Positions 22,833 through 30,501 of a DNA stretch of 47,760 nucleotides are shown piece after piece (position 1 is the first letter of the stretch; each line of letters opens with the position of its first letter). The DNA is taken from positions 1-47,760 of the IMG/VR virus record IMGVR_UViG_3300006925_003412. One strand, 5' to 3'. The stretch is from a virus. Position numbers and translations under genes: made by a program. The notes below the pieces were generated by a model. The model ran no database searches, was not told the DNA's origin, and saw only the letters and a program-made list of their open reading frames with translations.

Positions 22833-22860
22833 TTTTACATAAGAGAAAAAATATGTAAAA
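22833..22860 (+). repeat. AT-rich inverted repeat downstream of phoH
   Basis: TTTTACATA (22833-22841) and TATGTAAAA (22852-22860) form a 9-bp stem with a 10-nt loop. It is followed by A residues, not T, so on the + strand it is a poor terminator. It lies directly ahead of promoter-like element 4 and could be an mRNA 3'-end stabiliser or a protein-binding site. Confidence 0.45.
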
Positions 22861-22864
22861 AAAA

Positions 22865-22892
22865 TGAATAAACCTTTACATTCAAACGTATA
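22865..22892 (+). promoter_or_regulatory. Promoter-like element 4 (upstream of the 22916 gene)
   Basis: TGAATAA (22865-22871), 10 nt, TCAAACGTATA (22882-22892), then GATAATA. The GTG start of the next gene is 24 nt downstream with GGAGG in between. Confidence 0.72.
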
Positions 22893-22915
22893 GATAATAT
22901 ACACTGGAGGTATTC

Positions 22916-23164
22916 GTGGAAAAAACTATTAAAGAAATTCTTGTAACATATGTTGGAGAAAAGACTAGTCCTGATAATGGAGATGTCACCGTAGATCATA
23001 TCGTTGAAGTAATGTCTGAAGAGTTTCCTGAGTTCTTATTGCTTATAGCAGAAGAAAACTGGATTCGTGGATACGAACAGGCATTAAACGATGTAGAAGA
23101 AGGAGAGCGTCTTGTCAAGGAACAGAAGCAACTTAACGAAGTTACTGCAAAAATCGCAGAGTAA
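22916..23164 (+). CDS. Small conserved acidic phage protein
   Basis: A GTG start is supported by CTGGAGG 6 nt upstream; 82 residues. The block VTVDHIVEVMSEEFPEFLLLIAEENWIRGYEQALNDVEEGE is one I recall as strongly conserved in marine phages, but with no known function. It is probably all-helical. Its 3' end contains the start and binding site of the next gene, so the two overlap by 53 nt. Confidence 0.8.
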   Translation: MEKTIKEILVTYVGEKTSPDNGDVTVDHIVEVMSEEFPEFLLLIAEENWIRGYEQALNDVEEGERLVKEQKQLNEVTAKIAE

Positions 23165-23837
23165 AATTCTTTCTGAAAAGAAGAGATTTTATTTTAATAG
23201 AGGGATTGAGTTCGTACTTGATAAGCCTCTTAAGAAAAATATTAACATTGAAAAAGTAATGGGCTTGTTGCGTAGCAATTTGCCCGTTTCGTCGTACTTG
23301 GGAATCAATAATGTATACTTTGGAGAATTTGACATACTCAAGAAAAGATCACTCACTGCCTTGCATCATAAAGACAACATCTATATTTCCAGTGAAGAAC
23401 TGACTAGTGAGAAAGAGATTCTAGATGATCTAATACATGAGTTTGCTCATAGATTTGAAGAGAATAATTCTGAGGCAATATATCAAGATGGGAAAATTAT
23501 CAACGAGTATCTGGGAAAGATGAACAGACTACATGACTTAGTGGCACAGAAGTACACTCTAGAGAAGTATGATATGTCTTATTTTGACTTTATTAATACT
23601 GAATTTGATAAGAAGATGGATGAGTTTTTATATAAGACAGTTGGCTATGAAAAGATGACTAATATGGCTCCATCTTTGTTCATACGTCCATATGCTGCAA
23701 CCTCAGTACGTGAGTACTTTGCTACTGGGTTTGAAGACTATTACTTAGAAGGTGGACTTAAACTCAAGAACATATCACCAATATTACACTCTAGAATAGA
23801 ACTACTAGACAAGAGTACAGATTTTAAAATTAATTAA
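23112..23837 (+). CDS. Zinc metallopeptidase-like protein (HEFAH motif)
   Basis: A TTG start at 23112 is chosen because AGGAG (23101-23105) lies 6 nt upstream; no ATG is available before residue 50. It overlaps the previous gene. The 241-residue product has DDLIHEFAHRFEE with H109-E110-x-x-H113, a zinc-binding HExxH helix, and VREYFATGFEDYYLE with E201 as likely third ligand (gluzincin arrangement). An IYISSEELTSEKE strand-helix precedes it, as in phage zincins of unknown target. It is a second, different zincin from the 8918 gene. Peptide substrate unknown; host or virion proteins are possible. Confidence 0.8.
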   Translation: MSRNRSNLTKLLQKSQSKILSEKKRFYFNRGIEFVLDKPLKKNINIEKVMGLLRSNLPVSSYLGINNVYFGEFDILKKRSLTALHHKDNIYISSEELTSEKEILDDLIHEFAHRFEENNSEAIYQDGKIINEYLGKMNRLHDLVAQKYTLEKYDMSYFDFINTEFDKKMDEFLYKTVGYEKMTNMAPSLFIRPYAATSVREYFATGFEDYYLEGGLKLKNISPILHSRIELLDKSTDFKIN

Positions 23838-23847
23838 GGAGAATATT

Positions 23848-24183
23848 ATGAAAGAAATCAAAATCGATAAAATAGAGAATGATGAACAATTGATTGTTAG
23901 TGTTGAATTGCCGGCTAGAAGATACGCCAATGATCCAGTACAGCAGTTTTCCAATTCTGAACTAAATCAATACTTGAAAGAGCAAGGCATAACACTTTCA
24001 GAATATGAATTGCAGAGTCGAACGAATGAACATTTGACTTCTTATTCGACAAAAGGATTAAAGCCTACCCTAGAAGGTACTTGGGTATTCAATAAGATTG
24101 ATAAAGTTGAAGAAAAAGTGAATAAACCTAGCACTCAAACGTATAAGAAAAGAAGAACAAAAAAATCAAAATCGGGGGATTAA
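23848..24183 (+). CDS. Small protein of unknown function with basic tail
   Basis: The 111-residue product starts after AAGGAG. It is charged throughout. The last 25 residues contain STQTYKKRRTKKSKSGD, where TCAAACGTATA of promoter-like element 5 is translated as part of TQTYK, so the tail composition may be dictated partly by that element. The middle (LNQYLKEQGITLSEYELQ) looks helical. No family is recognised. It overlaps the nuclease gene by 1 nt. Confidence 0.75.
   Translation: MKEIKIDKIENDEQLIVSVELPARRYANDPVQQFSNSELNQYLKEQGITLSEYELQSRTNEHLTSYSTKGLKPTLEGTWVFNKIDKVEEKVNKPSTQTYKKRRTKKSKSGD
24119..24145 (+). promoter_or_regulatory. Promoter-like element 5 (inside the 23848 gene, upstream of the nuclease)
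   Basis: TGAATAA (24119-24125), 9 nt, TCAAACGTATA (24135-24145), then AGAA. This is the only copy with 9 rather than 10 nt between blocks and the only + strand copy entirely within coding sequence away from a stop. The nuclease ATG is 37 nt downstream. Confidence 0.6.
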
Positions 24184-24962
24184 TGACTAACAAATATATT
24201 TCTTTTTCACAACTTAAAAACTGGGCTAAATGCCCTTTCTATCACAAACTATCAAATATTGACAAGGTAGATGGCTCTTTTTCTGGAAACATTTATACCG
24301 CTTTTGGCTCTGCTGTGCATGAGACGATTGAAAAGCACTTAGAGAATGAGATAGATGAGCAAGGACTTAGAGAGTACTTTGGTTCTGCCTTTGAGAAAGA
24401 AAGAAGCCTATTGTCCGAAGAGATTAAAGACAGCCATTTTGGTGAATTTAGGACTCAAGGAGAAAACTTGGTAGAGAAATATAAAGCCAAACTCGATTCT
24501 TACTTTGGTAAAGATTACGAGATTGTAAAATGCGAAGAGGATATCTTCGAAGATATACCAGAATATAAAGGAACCCCTTTTAAGTTTAAGGGTTTCATTG
24601 ACTTGATTGTCAAGAAAGGCAACACTTATCACATATTAGATTGGAAAACTTGCTCTTGGGGCTGGGACGCTAAAAGAAAGTCTGATAAGATGGTTGTCTA
24701 CCAATTGATTTTTTATAAGCATTATTATGCGATTAAACATGGCATCGATCCAAAGAATATCGAATGCCATTTTGGGCTCTTGAAAAGGACTGCAAAGTCT
24801 AATGAAGTAGAGTTATTCAAAGTTACTTCTGGAAAGAGAAGAACAGAGAATGCTATGGAATTATTAGTAAGAGCCCTTCACAATATCGATAATCGTGTTT
24901 ATATTAAGAATAGACTCTCTTGTGCTTATTGTGAGTTCAAGGGTACTGAACACTGTCCGTAA
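24183..24962 (+). CDS. PD-(D/E)XK nuclease with probable 4Fe-4S cluster (Cas4/RecB-like)
   Basis: The 259-residue product has the Cas4/AddB-type layout. SFSQLKNWAKCPF carries Cys17, and AFGSAVHETIEKH carries His46. GFIDLIV supplies an Asp, and ILDWKT supplies the D-x-K core of the nuclease site. The C-terminal CAYCEFKGTEHC gives Cys247, Cys250 and Cys258, which with Cys17 form the usual four-Cys iron-sulfur site. YQLIFYKHYY resembles the conserved Q-x-x-x-Y helix. It is a 5'-3' or structure-specific nuclease in other systems; here a role in phage recombination, host DNA breakdown or repair is likely. GGGGGAT precedes the ATG. Confidence 0.9.
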   Translation: MTNKYISFSQLKNWAKCPFYHKLSNIDKVDGSFSGNIYTAFGSAVHETIEKHLENEIDEQGLREYFGSAFEKERSLLSEEIKDSHFGEFRTQGENLVEKYKAKLDSYFGKDYEIVKCEEDIFEDIPEYKGTPFKFKGFIDLIVKKGNTYHILDWKTCSWGWDAKRKSDKMVVYQLIFYKHYYAIKHGIDPKNIECHFGLLKRTAKSNEVELFKVTSGKRRTENAMELLVRALHNIDNRVYIKNRLSCAYCEFKGTEHCP

Positions 24963-24977
24963 CATAAAGGAGAAGAA

Positions 24978-26243
24978 ATGTCGGAAAAAAGAATTAAAAT
25001 TTTAACTATTTCTGATCACCCACTATCACCATCGGGTGTCGGAACTCAAACAAAATATATTATAGAAGCCCTGCTCAAGTCTGATAAGTTTGATATCATC
25101 AGTCTTGGTGGGGCAATTAAGCATCCGGATCTTAAGCCACAGATCACGGAGCAATGGGGAGAAAGATGGAAAATCTTCCCTGTTGATGGCTACGGAACAC
25201 AGGATATTGTGAGATCTATCATCAGGAATGAACGTCCTGATGTTTTGTATTTTATGACTGATCCTCGTTTTTATGGTTGGCTATGGGAAATAGAAGCGGA
25301 GATTCGCTCTCTAATTCCTATGGTTTATTATCATGTGTGGGATAACTACCCATTACCTAAGTACAATCAGGCTTTTTATGAGTCTAATGACTTTATTGCT
25401 TCGATTTCTAAAGTCACTAGTGATATTGTGCAGAAAGTTGCGCCTGATGTTAATGAATTGTACGTACCACATGCCGTAGATTCAGACTTTTTTAAGCCTC
25501 TTCCAGAAGAGCAGATAGAACAATTTAGAACAGCATTTGATGAGCAACATAATTCAGAAGGAAAATTTCTTTTCTTTTGGAACAATCGCAATGCTAGACG
25601 CAAACAGAGTGGTTCTCTATTATTTTGGTTTAAAGAATTCTTAGATCAAGTGGGGCACGACAAAGCGTCTTTAATTATGCATACAGATCCAAAAGATGGA
25701 TATGGACAAGATCTTCATGCAATCGTTCGAGAGTTGGAGATTGACAAAGGGCAAGTATTGTTCTCTACTCAGAAAGTTGGCATGGGACAATTGGCTATGT
25801 TTTATAACTTTGTTGATTGTACAATTAACGTTTCAGATGCAGAAGGCTTTGGCTTGGCAACGTTAGAATCTCTATCTTGTGGCACACCGATAATCGTTAA
25901 CATGACAGGTGGTTTGCAAGAGCAGGTAACAGACGGAAAAGCATGGTTTGGCATAGGCTTAGAGCCAGATTCTAAATCAGTGATCGGCTCACAGCAAGTG
26001 CCTTACATTTATGAAGATCGTTTAAACGGAAAGAAAGTTGTAGCAGCACTCCGTTCAATGTATGGAATGTCTGAAGAAGATAGAGCAATATATGGTAGAG
26101 CAGGCAGAGAACACGTAGTAAAGAACTATAGTTTTGAAGTGTTCAATAAAACATGGGTTGATTTAATGCTTAAGATCCATGAAGAAGAAGGCTCTTGGGA
26201 AACAAGAAAGCATTCAAATTATAGACTATTGGAGGTAGCGTGA
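24978..26243 (+). CDS. Glycosyltransferase, GT4-like (GT-B fold)
   Basis: The 421-residue product opens with ILTISDHPLSPSGVGTQTKYI, the Gly-rich N-terminal strand-loop of GT-B enzymes. It has SDAEGFGLATLESLSCGTPIIV in the C-terminal domain with the E-x7-E signature that binds the donor nucleotide sugar. KFLFFWNNRNARRKQ is the usual linker strand before the second domain. No signal peptide is present, so it acts in the cytoplasm. It is the first gene of the eight-gene run of sugar genes and overlaps the next by 4 nt (GTGA). Donor might be GDP-mannose or its dehydrated form. Confidence 0.92.
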   Translation: MSEKRIKILTISDHPLSPSGVGTQTKYIIEALLKSDKFDIISLGGAIKHPDLKPQITEQWGERWKIFPVDGYGTQDIVRSIIRNERPDVLYFMTDPRFYGWLWEIEAEIRSLIPMVYYHVWDNYPLPKYNQAFYESNDFIASISKVTSDIVQKVAPDVNELYVPHAVDSDFFKPLPEEQIEQFRTAFDEQHNSEGKFLFFWNNRNARRKQSGSLLFWFKEFLDQVGHDKASLIMHTDPKDGYGQDLHAIVRELEIDKGQVLFSTQKVGMGQLAMFYNFVDCTINVSDAEGFGLATLESLSCGTPIIVNMTGGLQEQVTDGKAWFGIGLEPDSKSVIGSQQVPYIYEDRLNGKKVVAALRSMYGMSEEDRAIYGRAGREHVVKNYSFEVFNKTWVDLMLKIHEEEGSWETRKHSNYRLLEVA

Positions 26244-27511
26244 AAAAAGTATTATTAGTAGCACCAGTTCTTTCTAGATCTGGTTATGGTGAAATGGGAA
26301 GATTTGCTCTTAGAGCAATGATGTCAAACCCCGGAATTGATTTGTACATGCATAATATCAATTGGGGAAAGTCTGGATGGATCTGGAAGGACAATCAAGA
26401 AAGAAAACTAATTGATGCCTTGCTGCAGAAGACTGTCTTATATCAACAAAATGGTGGACAATTTGATGCTTCTGTTCAATGTACAATACCGAATGAATGG
26501 AAGCGTCTTAGCCCCCATGATGTTGGATATACGGCAGGAATCGAGACAGATAAGGTTGCTGGAGAGTGGCTTGTAAAGGGTAACGAAGTGGACAAAGTAG
26601 TCACTATTTCGAAGCACGGAATGGATGTATTTAAAAATACTACATACGAAGCAGTAGATAACTCCACAGGAAAGAAAATTCCAGAGTATAAGTGCGAAAC
26701 TCCAATTTCTTTTGTAGGGTTTCCCAAAAGAAACATTGAGTCAGTAGATTTAGAACTTAACTTGAAGCATGATTTTAATTTTTTGTGTGTTGCTCAATTG
26801 GGCCCACGTAAGAATGTTGATGCTGTTATTAATAACTTTATCGAAGAGTTCAAGAATGAAGATGTCGGGCTTTTACTGAAAGTGCACATGGCTAATGATT
26901 CTGTTATGGATTTCCATAATATACAAAAGCAATTTTCTGAAATCTCCAACACAGCGAAATCAGAAGGCTGGAAGTGTTCGATTAATCTGTTGCACGGTAA
27001 TTTATCTGATGAACAAATGCAAGGCTTATATAATCACCCTAAAGTGAAAGCGATGGTATCTTTTACTCATGGGGAAGGATTTGGACTTCCTTTATACGAG
27101 GCATCTTGCAATGGACTGCCTGTCGTAGCAACTGACTGGAGTGGGCATTTGGATTTCTTAACTATTAAGGAGGATGTTAATCCTGAAGGAAAACTTAAGG
27201 GTGGGAAAACCAAAGGAAAGATTACAACTTTTAAAAAGAAGTTTGCTGCTGTGAAGTACGAACTTAAGGCTATTCCTAAGCAAGCAGTCTGGAATGGAGT
27301 CCTTCAAGCAGATTCTAAATGGGCTTATGTTGACAATGAAGACGCTAGAAGTAAAATGAGAGATGTATACCAAAACACACATCACTGGAACATGTTGGCT
27401 AAGGAACTTCAGGAATCTTACCTAGGTGAGCAACATTATTATGATCTGTTCAACGAACAGTTGGAGATTGAGTTTGATTCACAAAGCGAAGAAGGAGTTG
27501 TAATATTATGA
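26240..27511 (+). CDS. Glycosyltransferase, GT4-like (second)
   Basis: The GTG start overlaps the previous stop, with TTGGAGG upstream; 423 residues. The N-terminal strand VLLVAPVLSRSGYGEMGRFA, FNFLCVAQLGPRKNVDAVINNF and FTHGEGFGLPLYEASCNGLPVV give the GT-B architecture with E-x7-E. A region of repeated Lys (KLKGGKTKGKITTFKKKF, about residue 315) is inserted in the C-terminal domain; I cannot explain it. Similar overall design to the 24978 product, but too diverged for a recent duplication. Confidence 0.9.
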   Translation: MKKVLLVAPVLSRSGYGEMGRFALRAMMSNPGIDLYMHNINWGKSGWIWKDNQERKLIDALLQKTVLYQQNGGQFDASVQCTIPNEWKRLSPHDVGYTAGIETDKVAGEWLVKGNEVDKVVTISKHGMDVFKNTTYEAVDNSTGKKIPEYKCETPISFVGFPKRNIESVDLELNLKHDFNFLCVAQLGPRKNVDAVINNFIEEFKNEDVGLLLKVHMANDSVMDFHNIQKQFSEISNTAKSEGWKCSINLLHGNLSDEQMQGLYNHPKVKAMVSFTHGEGFGLPLYEASCNGLPVVATDWSGHLDFLTIKEDVNPEGKLKGGKTKGKITTFKKKFAAVKYELKAIPKQAVWNGVLQADSKWAYVDNEDARSKMRDVYQNTHHWNMLAKELQESYLGEQHYYDLFNEQLEIEFDSQSEEGVVIL

Positions 27512-28521
27512 AAACTGCAATAGTAACTGGTGTTACTGGACAAGATGGCTCTTATCTTTCAGAATTTCTGATTGATAAGGGCTACAAGGTGATTGGCACT
27601 CATCGCAGAACAGTATCTGACTTTTCCAATAAGACTCAAAATATTTCTCACTTGCTTGATAACGGTAATTTTATTCTAGAGGAAGCAGACGTTACAGACT
27701 CTGCTTCTCTTTATCGTTTAGTACATGAATATCAACCAGATGAATATTATAATTTGGCTGCTCAATCACATGTAGGTACGTCCTTCAAGACACCTGTCTC
27801 TACAACGGAAATCAACTTGATGGGGTGCTTGTATGCATTAGAGGCTATACGCTTGCAGAAGCCATCCTGTAAGTTCTATCAAGCATCTACTAGTGAGATG
27901 TTTGGAGACAATGCTCAATGTCCTCAAGGGCTTGGAACTCGTTTCTCTCCTGTTTCTCCATATGCTTGTGCCAAACTTGCTGCACACCATATGGTAGGGA
28001 CATATCGTAAATCATATGGCATCTTTGCATGCTCTGGCATTCTTTTCAATCATGAATCTCCAAGAAGAGGAGAAAACTTTGTCACTAGAAAGATAACGAA
28101 AGCGGCATCAAGAATCAAACTAGGGCACCAAAAGGAACTTCGCCTAGGTAATCTTTCTGCCCTTAGAGATTGGGGGCATGCAAAAGATTATGTGAAAGGA
28201 ATGTGGATGATGCTACAGCACGATGTAGCAGATGACTATGTATTAGCAACAGGTAAAACCAATTCAGTCCAACAGTTTCTTGAATATGTATTTGAGTATG
28301 CCGGGCTTGACATTAAAGATCATGTTGTCATCGATCCAAAATTCTATCGCCCTTGTGAAGTTCCAAAACTATGGGGAGATCCTTCTAAAATGATGAAAGT
28401 TTTAGGATGGATGCCAGAATACGATTTTGAAGAATTGGCGATGGAAATGTATGAAACAGATCTCAGAAGAGAATCAGGATTAGTTGATTCTCATCTGTGG
28501 GATAAGTGTGAGGTTAAATGA
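27508..28521 (+). CDS. gmd: GDP-mannose 4,6-dehydratase
   Basis: The product is an NADP-dependent short-chain dehydrogenase that makes GDP-4-keto-6-deoxymannose from GDP-mannose. The 337-residue protein carries all marks: the TGVTGQDGSYLSEFL nucleotide loop, YNLAAQSHVGTSF, QASTSEMFGD with the Ser/Glu catalytic pair, SPYACAK with Tyr152 and Lys156, FNHESPRRGENFVTRKI, and LRLGNLSALRDWGHAKDYV. The C-terminal FYRPCEVPKLWGDPSK is also typical. The ATG overlaps the previous stop. The product is the branch point to GDP-fucose, GDP-rhamnose or GDP-perosamine; no enzyme for the next step is in the window. Confidence 0.96.
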   Translation: MKTAIVTGVTGQDGSYLSEFLIDKGYKVIGTHRRTVSDFSNKTQNISHLLDNGNFILEEADVTDSASLYRLVHEYQPDEYYNLAAQSHVGTSFKTPVSTTEINLMGCLYALEAIRLQKPSCKFYQASTSEMFGDNAQCPQGLGTRFSPVSPYACAKLAAHHMVGTYRKSYGIFACSGILFNHESPRRGENFVTRKITKAASRIKLGHQKELRLGNLSALRDWGHAKDYVKGMWMMLQHDVADDYVLATGKTNSVQQFLEYVFEYAGLDIKDHVVIDPKFYRPCEVPKLWGDPSKMMKVLGWMPEYDFEELAMEMYETDLRRESGLVDSHLWDKCEVK

Positions 28522-29195
28522 TTGATTTTAGTTTTTGTATTATAACGGACAATTCATTAGACGCATGTAAAAGAATTTCGGAGATCGTGCGTTCAATAAG
28601 AAATTTAGATATCCCTAACTATGAGATAATAGTGATTGGCGGACAAGGTTCTAGATTCTCAGGAAACCTCGAAGACTTATTTAAAGTAGACTTTCATGAA
28701 ACAATCAAAAAGGGGTGGATCACAAAAAAGAAAAATGATGTGGCAAAACTAGCAAAATATGAAAACATTGTTATGCTACATGATTATTTTGTTTTTCACC
28801 CAACTTGGTATCAAGGATATCTTAAGATAAAAGAGCGTTTTAAAAATTGTGATTTGTGCCTAAACCCAGTTCTGATGTCTGATGGCAGAAGAGAATATAC
28901 TGACTGGGTGACACTTGATCACCCCACACTTGGTATTCACAGATCACTGCCTTATGAAGACGAGTCGAACATTGAATATCAATATTTCAGCGGAGGGTAT
29001 TTTGTCATCAAGAAAAAGTTTTTTCTTGAGAATCCACTGAATGAAGAACTAGTTGCAAACCAAATGGAAGATGTGGAATGGAGCAAAAGAATTAGGAATA
29101 GTTCTAAAATTATTTTTAATCCTAATTCATATGTAAAACACAACAAAGAACATAGAAATTTAAAAGTAGATTTTTGGAATAGGATAGGATTATGA
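28518..29195 (+). CDS. Glycosyltransferase, GT2/GT-A-like
   Basis: The 225-residue product starts FSFCIITDNSLDACKRI, and IIVIGGQGS and NIVMLHDYFVFHP follow in GT-A order, with HDY at the place of the DxD metal motif. EDVEWSKRI is a likely acceptor-side acidic motif, as in family 2 enzymes. YFSGGYFVIKKKFF is a common strand-helix just before it. Shorter than typical GT2 proteins and without membrane segments. It sits directly after gmd and is coupled to it by a 4-nt overlap, so the deoxy-sugar is a plausible donor. Confidence 0.8.
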   Translation: MIDFSFCIITDNSLDACKRISEIVRSIRNLDIPNYEIIVIGGQGSRFSGNLEDLFKVDFHETIKKGWITKKKNDVAKLAKYENIVMLHDYFVFHPTWYQGYLKIKERFKNCDLCLNPVLMSDGRREYTDWVTLDHPTLGIHRSLPYEDESNIEYQYFSGGYFVIKKKFFLENPLNEELVANQMEDVEWSKRIRNSSKIIFNPNSYVKHNKEHRNLKVDFWNRIGL

Positions 29196-29788
29196 TTAAA
29201 GCAATTTTTTTTGATTTAGACGGAGTCTTGGTGGATGCTTGTGGTTGGCACTATCACTCTTTAAACGATGCCCTTGAGCATTACAAGGGTTTTAAAATAT
29301 CTTACGATGATCATATTGATAAGTACAATGGACTTCCGACAAGTGTTAAGTTAGATATGCTTGGGATCTCTGAGGATGAGAAAGAAGACATATGGAGAAT
29401 GAAACAAGATAGAACACTGGAGAACATTAAAATACACGGCTCAGTCGATAAATATAAAATAAGGATGCTAACCAAACTGAAAGAAGAGAACTATAAATTA
29501 GTTTGCGTAACAAATTCAATCAGAGAAACAGCAACTCAGATGTTAAAGTCAACAGGGCAATTAGAATTGTTTGATTTTTTGATCACAAATGAGGATGTGA
29601 AAAATAATAAACCACATCCGGATTGTTATATATTAGCAATGGGTTTGCTTGGAATTGGTAAGGAAGAGTGCTTGATTGTGGAGGACTCACCCAAAGGAAA
29701 AAAAGCAGCATATGCTAGTGGAGCAAGAGTACTAGAAGTAACAGACATATATGATGTCACATTAAATAATATAAGGAGAATACTATGA
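29192..29788 (+). CDS. HAD-family phosphatase/phosphomutase
   Basis: The 198-residue product carries the HAD motifs in order: motif I FFDLDGVLVDACGWH with the nucleophile Asp and the acid/base Asp, motif II VCVTNSIRE (Thr/Ser), and motif III/IV with Lys in NNKPHPDCY and Asp-Ser in IVEDSPKGKKAA. The cap inserted after motif I is the small helical type of the beta-phosphoglucomutase/phosphatase group. It could remove phosphate from a sugar phosphate in the pathway or perform a mutase step. Coupled to both neighbours by 4-nt overlaps. Confidence 0.9.
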   Translation: MIKAIFFDLDGVLVDACGWHYHSLNDALEHYKGFKISYDDHIDKYNGLPTSVKLDMLGISEDEKEDIWRMKQDRTLENIKIHGSVDKYKIRMLTKLKEENYKLVCVTNSIRETATQMLKSTGQLELFDFLITNEDVKNNKPHPDCYILAMGLLGIGKEECLIVEDSPKGKKAAYASGARVLEVTDIYDVTLNNIRRIL

Positions 29789-30501
29789 AAGTTTTAATAC
29801 CAATGGCTGGTGAAGGCAGCCGATTCGCGAAGGAGGGGTATACATTCCCCAAGCCATTGATCGATGTCAATGGAAAGCCCATGATACAGAGAGTAATCGA
29901 AAATCTAGATTTTGATTGCGAGTATATATTTTTGGTACGTAAGAGTCATCTTGAAAAATATGATGGACTGAGAGAGACATTATCAAGAATCACAAATGAT
30001 AGGATGCAAATTGTAGAGGTAGATGGACTAACCGAAGGAGCAGCCTGTACAGCATTACTGGCAAAAGATTTGATTAACTCTGATGACGATCTGCTTATTG
30101 CAAATTCAGATCAGATTATTGATTATGAACCGCAGAATTTCATCCTCATGAGAAACCTTACAAATGTTGATGCAATTGTGTGGACTTTCAATGATGTACA
30201 TCCTAAGTGGAGTTTCGTGAAAACTAATTCTAGAGGATTCTGTACAGAAGTCGCAGAGAAGAAACCAATATCAGACATTGCCACATGTGGAATATATTGG
30301 TATAGGAAAGGCAGTGATTTTGTTAAATCTGCCGAACAAATGATTCAAAAAGATATAAGAGTTAAAAACGAATTCTATATTGCTCCTGTATATAACGAAC
30401 TAATCGGACAAGGAAAAACTCTTGTTCCATTTTTTGTACATAAAATGCATGGAGTTGGGACTCCGGAAGATTTAAATAATTACCTTAGGAGTGTGAAATG
30501 A
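29785..30501 (+). CDS. Sugar-1-phosphate nucleotidyltransferase
   Basis: The 238-residue product begins VLIPMAGEGSRFAKEGYTFPKPLIDVNGKPM, the signature loop of NTP:sugar-1-phosphate transferases (G-x-G-S/T-R...PK). ANSDQIIDY supplies the metal-binding Asp, and FVKTNSRGFCTEVAEKKPI is the sugar-binding block. TCGIYWYRKG is typical of this family. With a phosphomannomutase upstream and gmd next door, mannose-1-phosphate guanylyltransferase is the economical reading, but the sequence alone does not show which NTP or sugar is used. No C-terminal beta-helix is present. Confidence 0.88.
   Translation: MKVLIPMAGEGSRFAKEGYTFPKPLIDVNGKPMIQRVIENLDFDCEYIFLVRKSHLEKYDGLRETLSRITNDRMQIVEVDGLTEGAACTALLAKDLINSDDDLLIANSDQIIDYEPQNFILMRNLTNVDAIVWTFNDVHPKWSFVKTNSRGFCTEVAEKKPISDIATCGIYWYRKGSDFVKSAEQMIQKDIRVKNEFYIAPVYNELIGQGKTLVPFFVHKMHGVGTPEDLNNYLRSVK

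Noticed and set aside
22812-22838. AAGAAA/TTTCTT hairpin directly after phoH as a terminator
   Set aside because: The stem is short and contains only A-T and two G-C pairs, and the T run is interrupted; too weak to call.
29444-29460. ATAAATATAAA-like stretch resembling a T4 late promoter
   Set aside because: It lies inside the HAD gene in the middle of a coupled operon, with no nearby start of a late gene.
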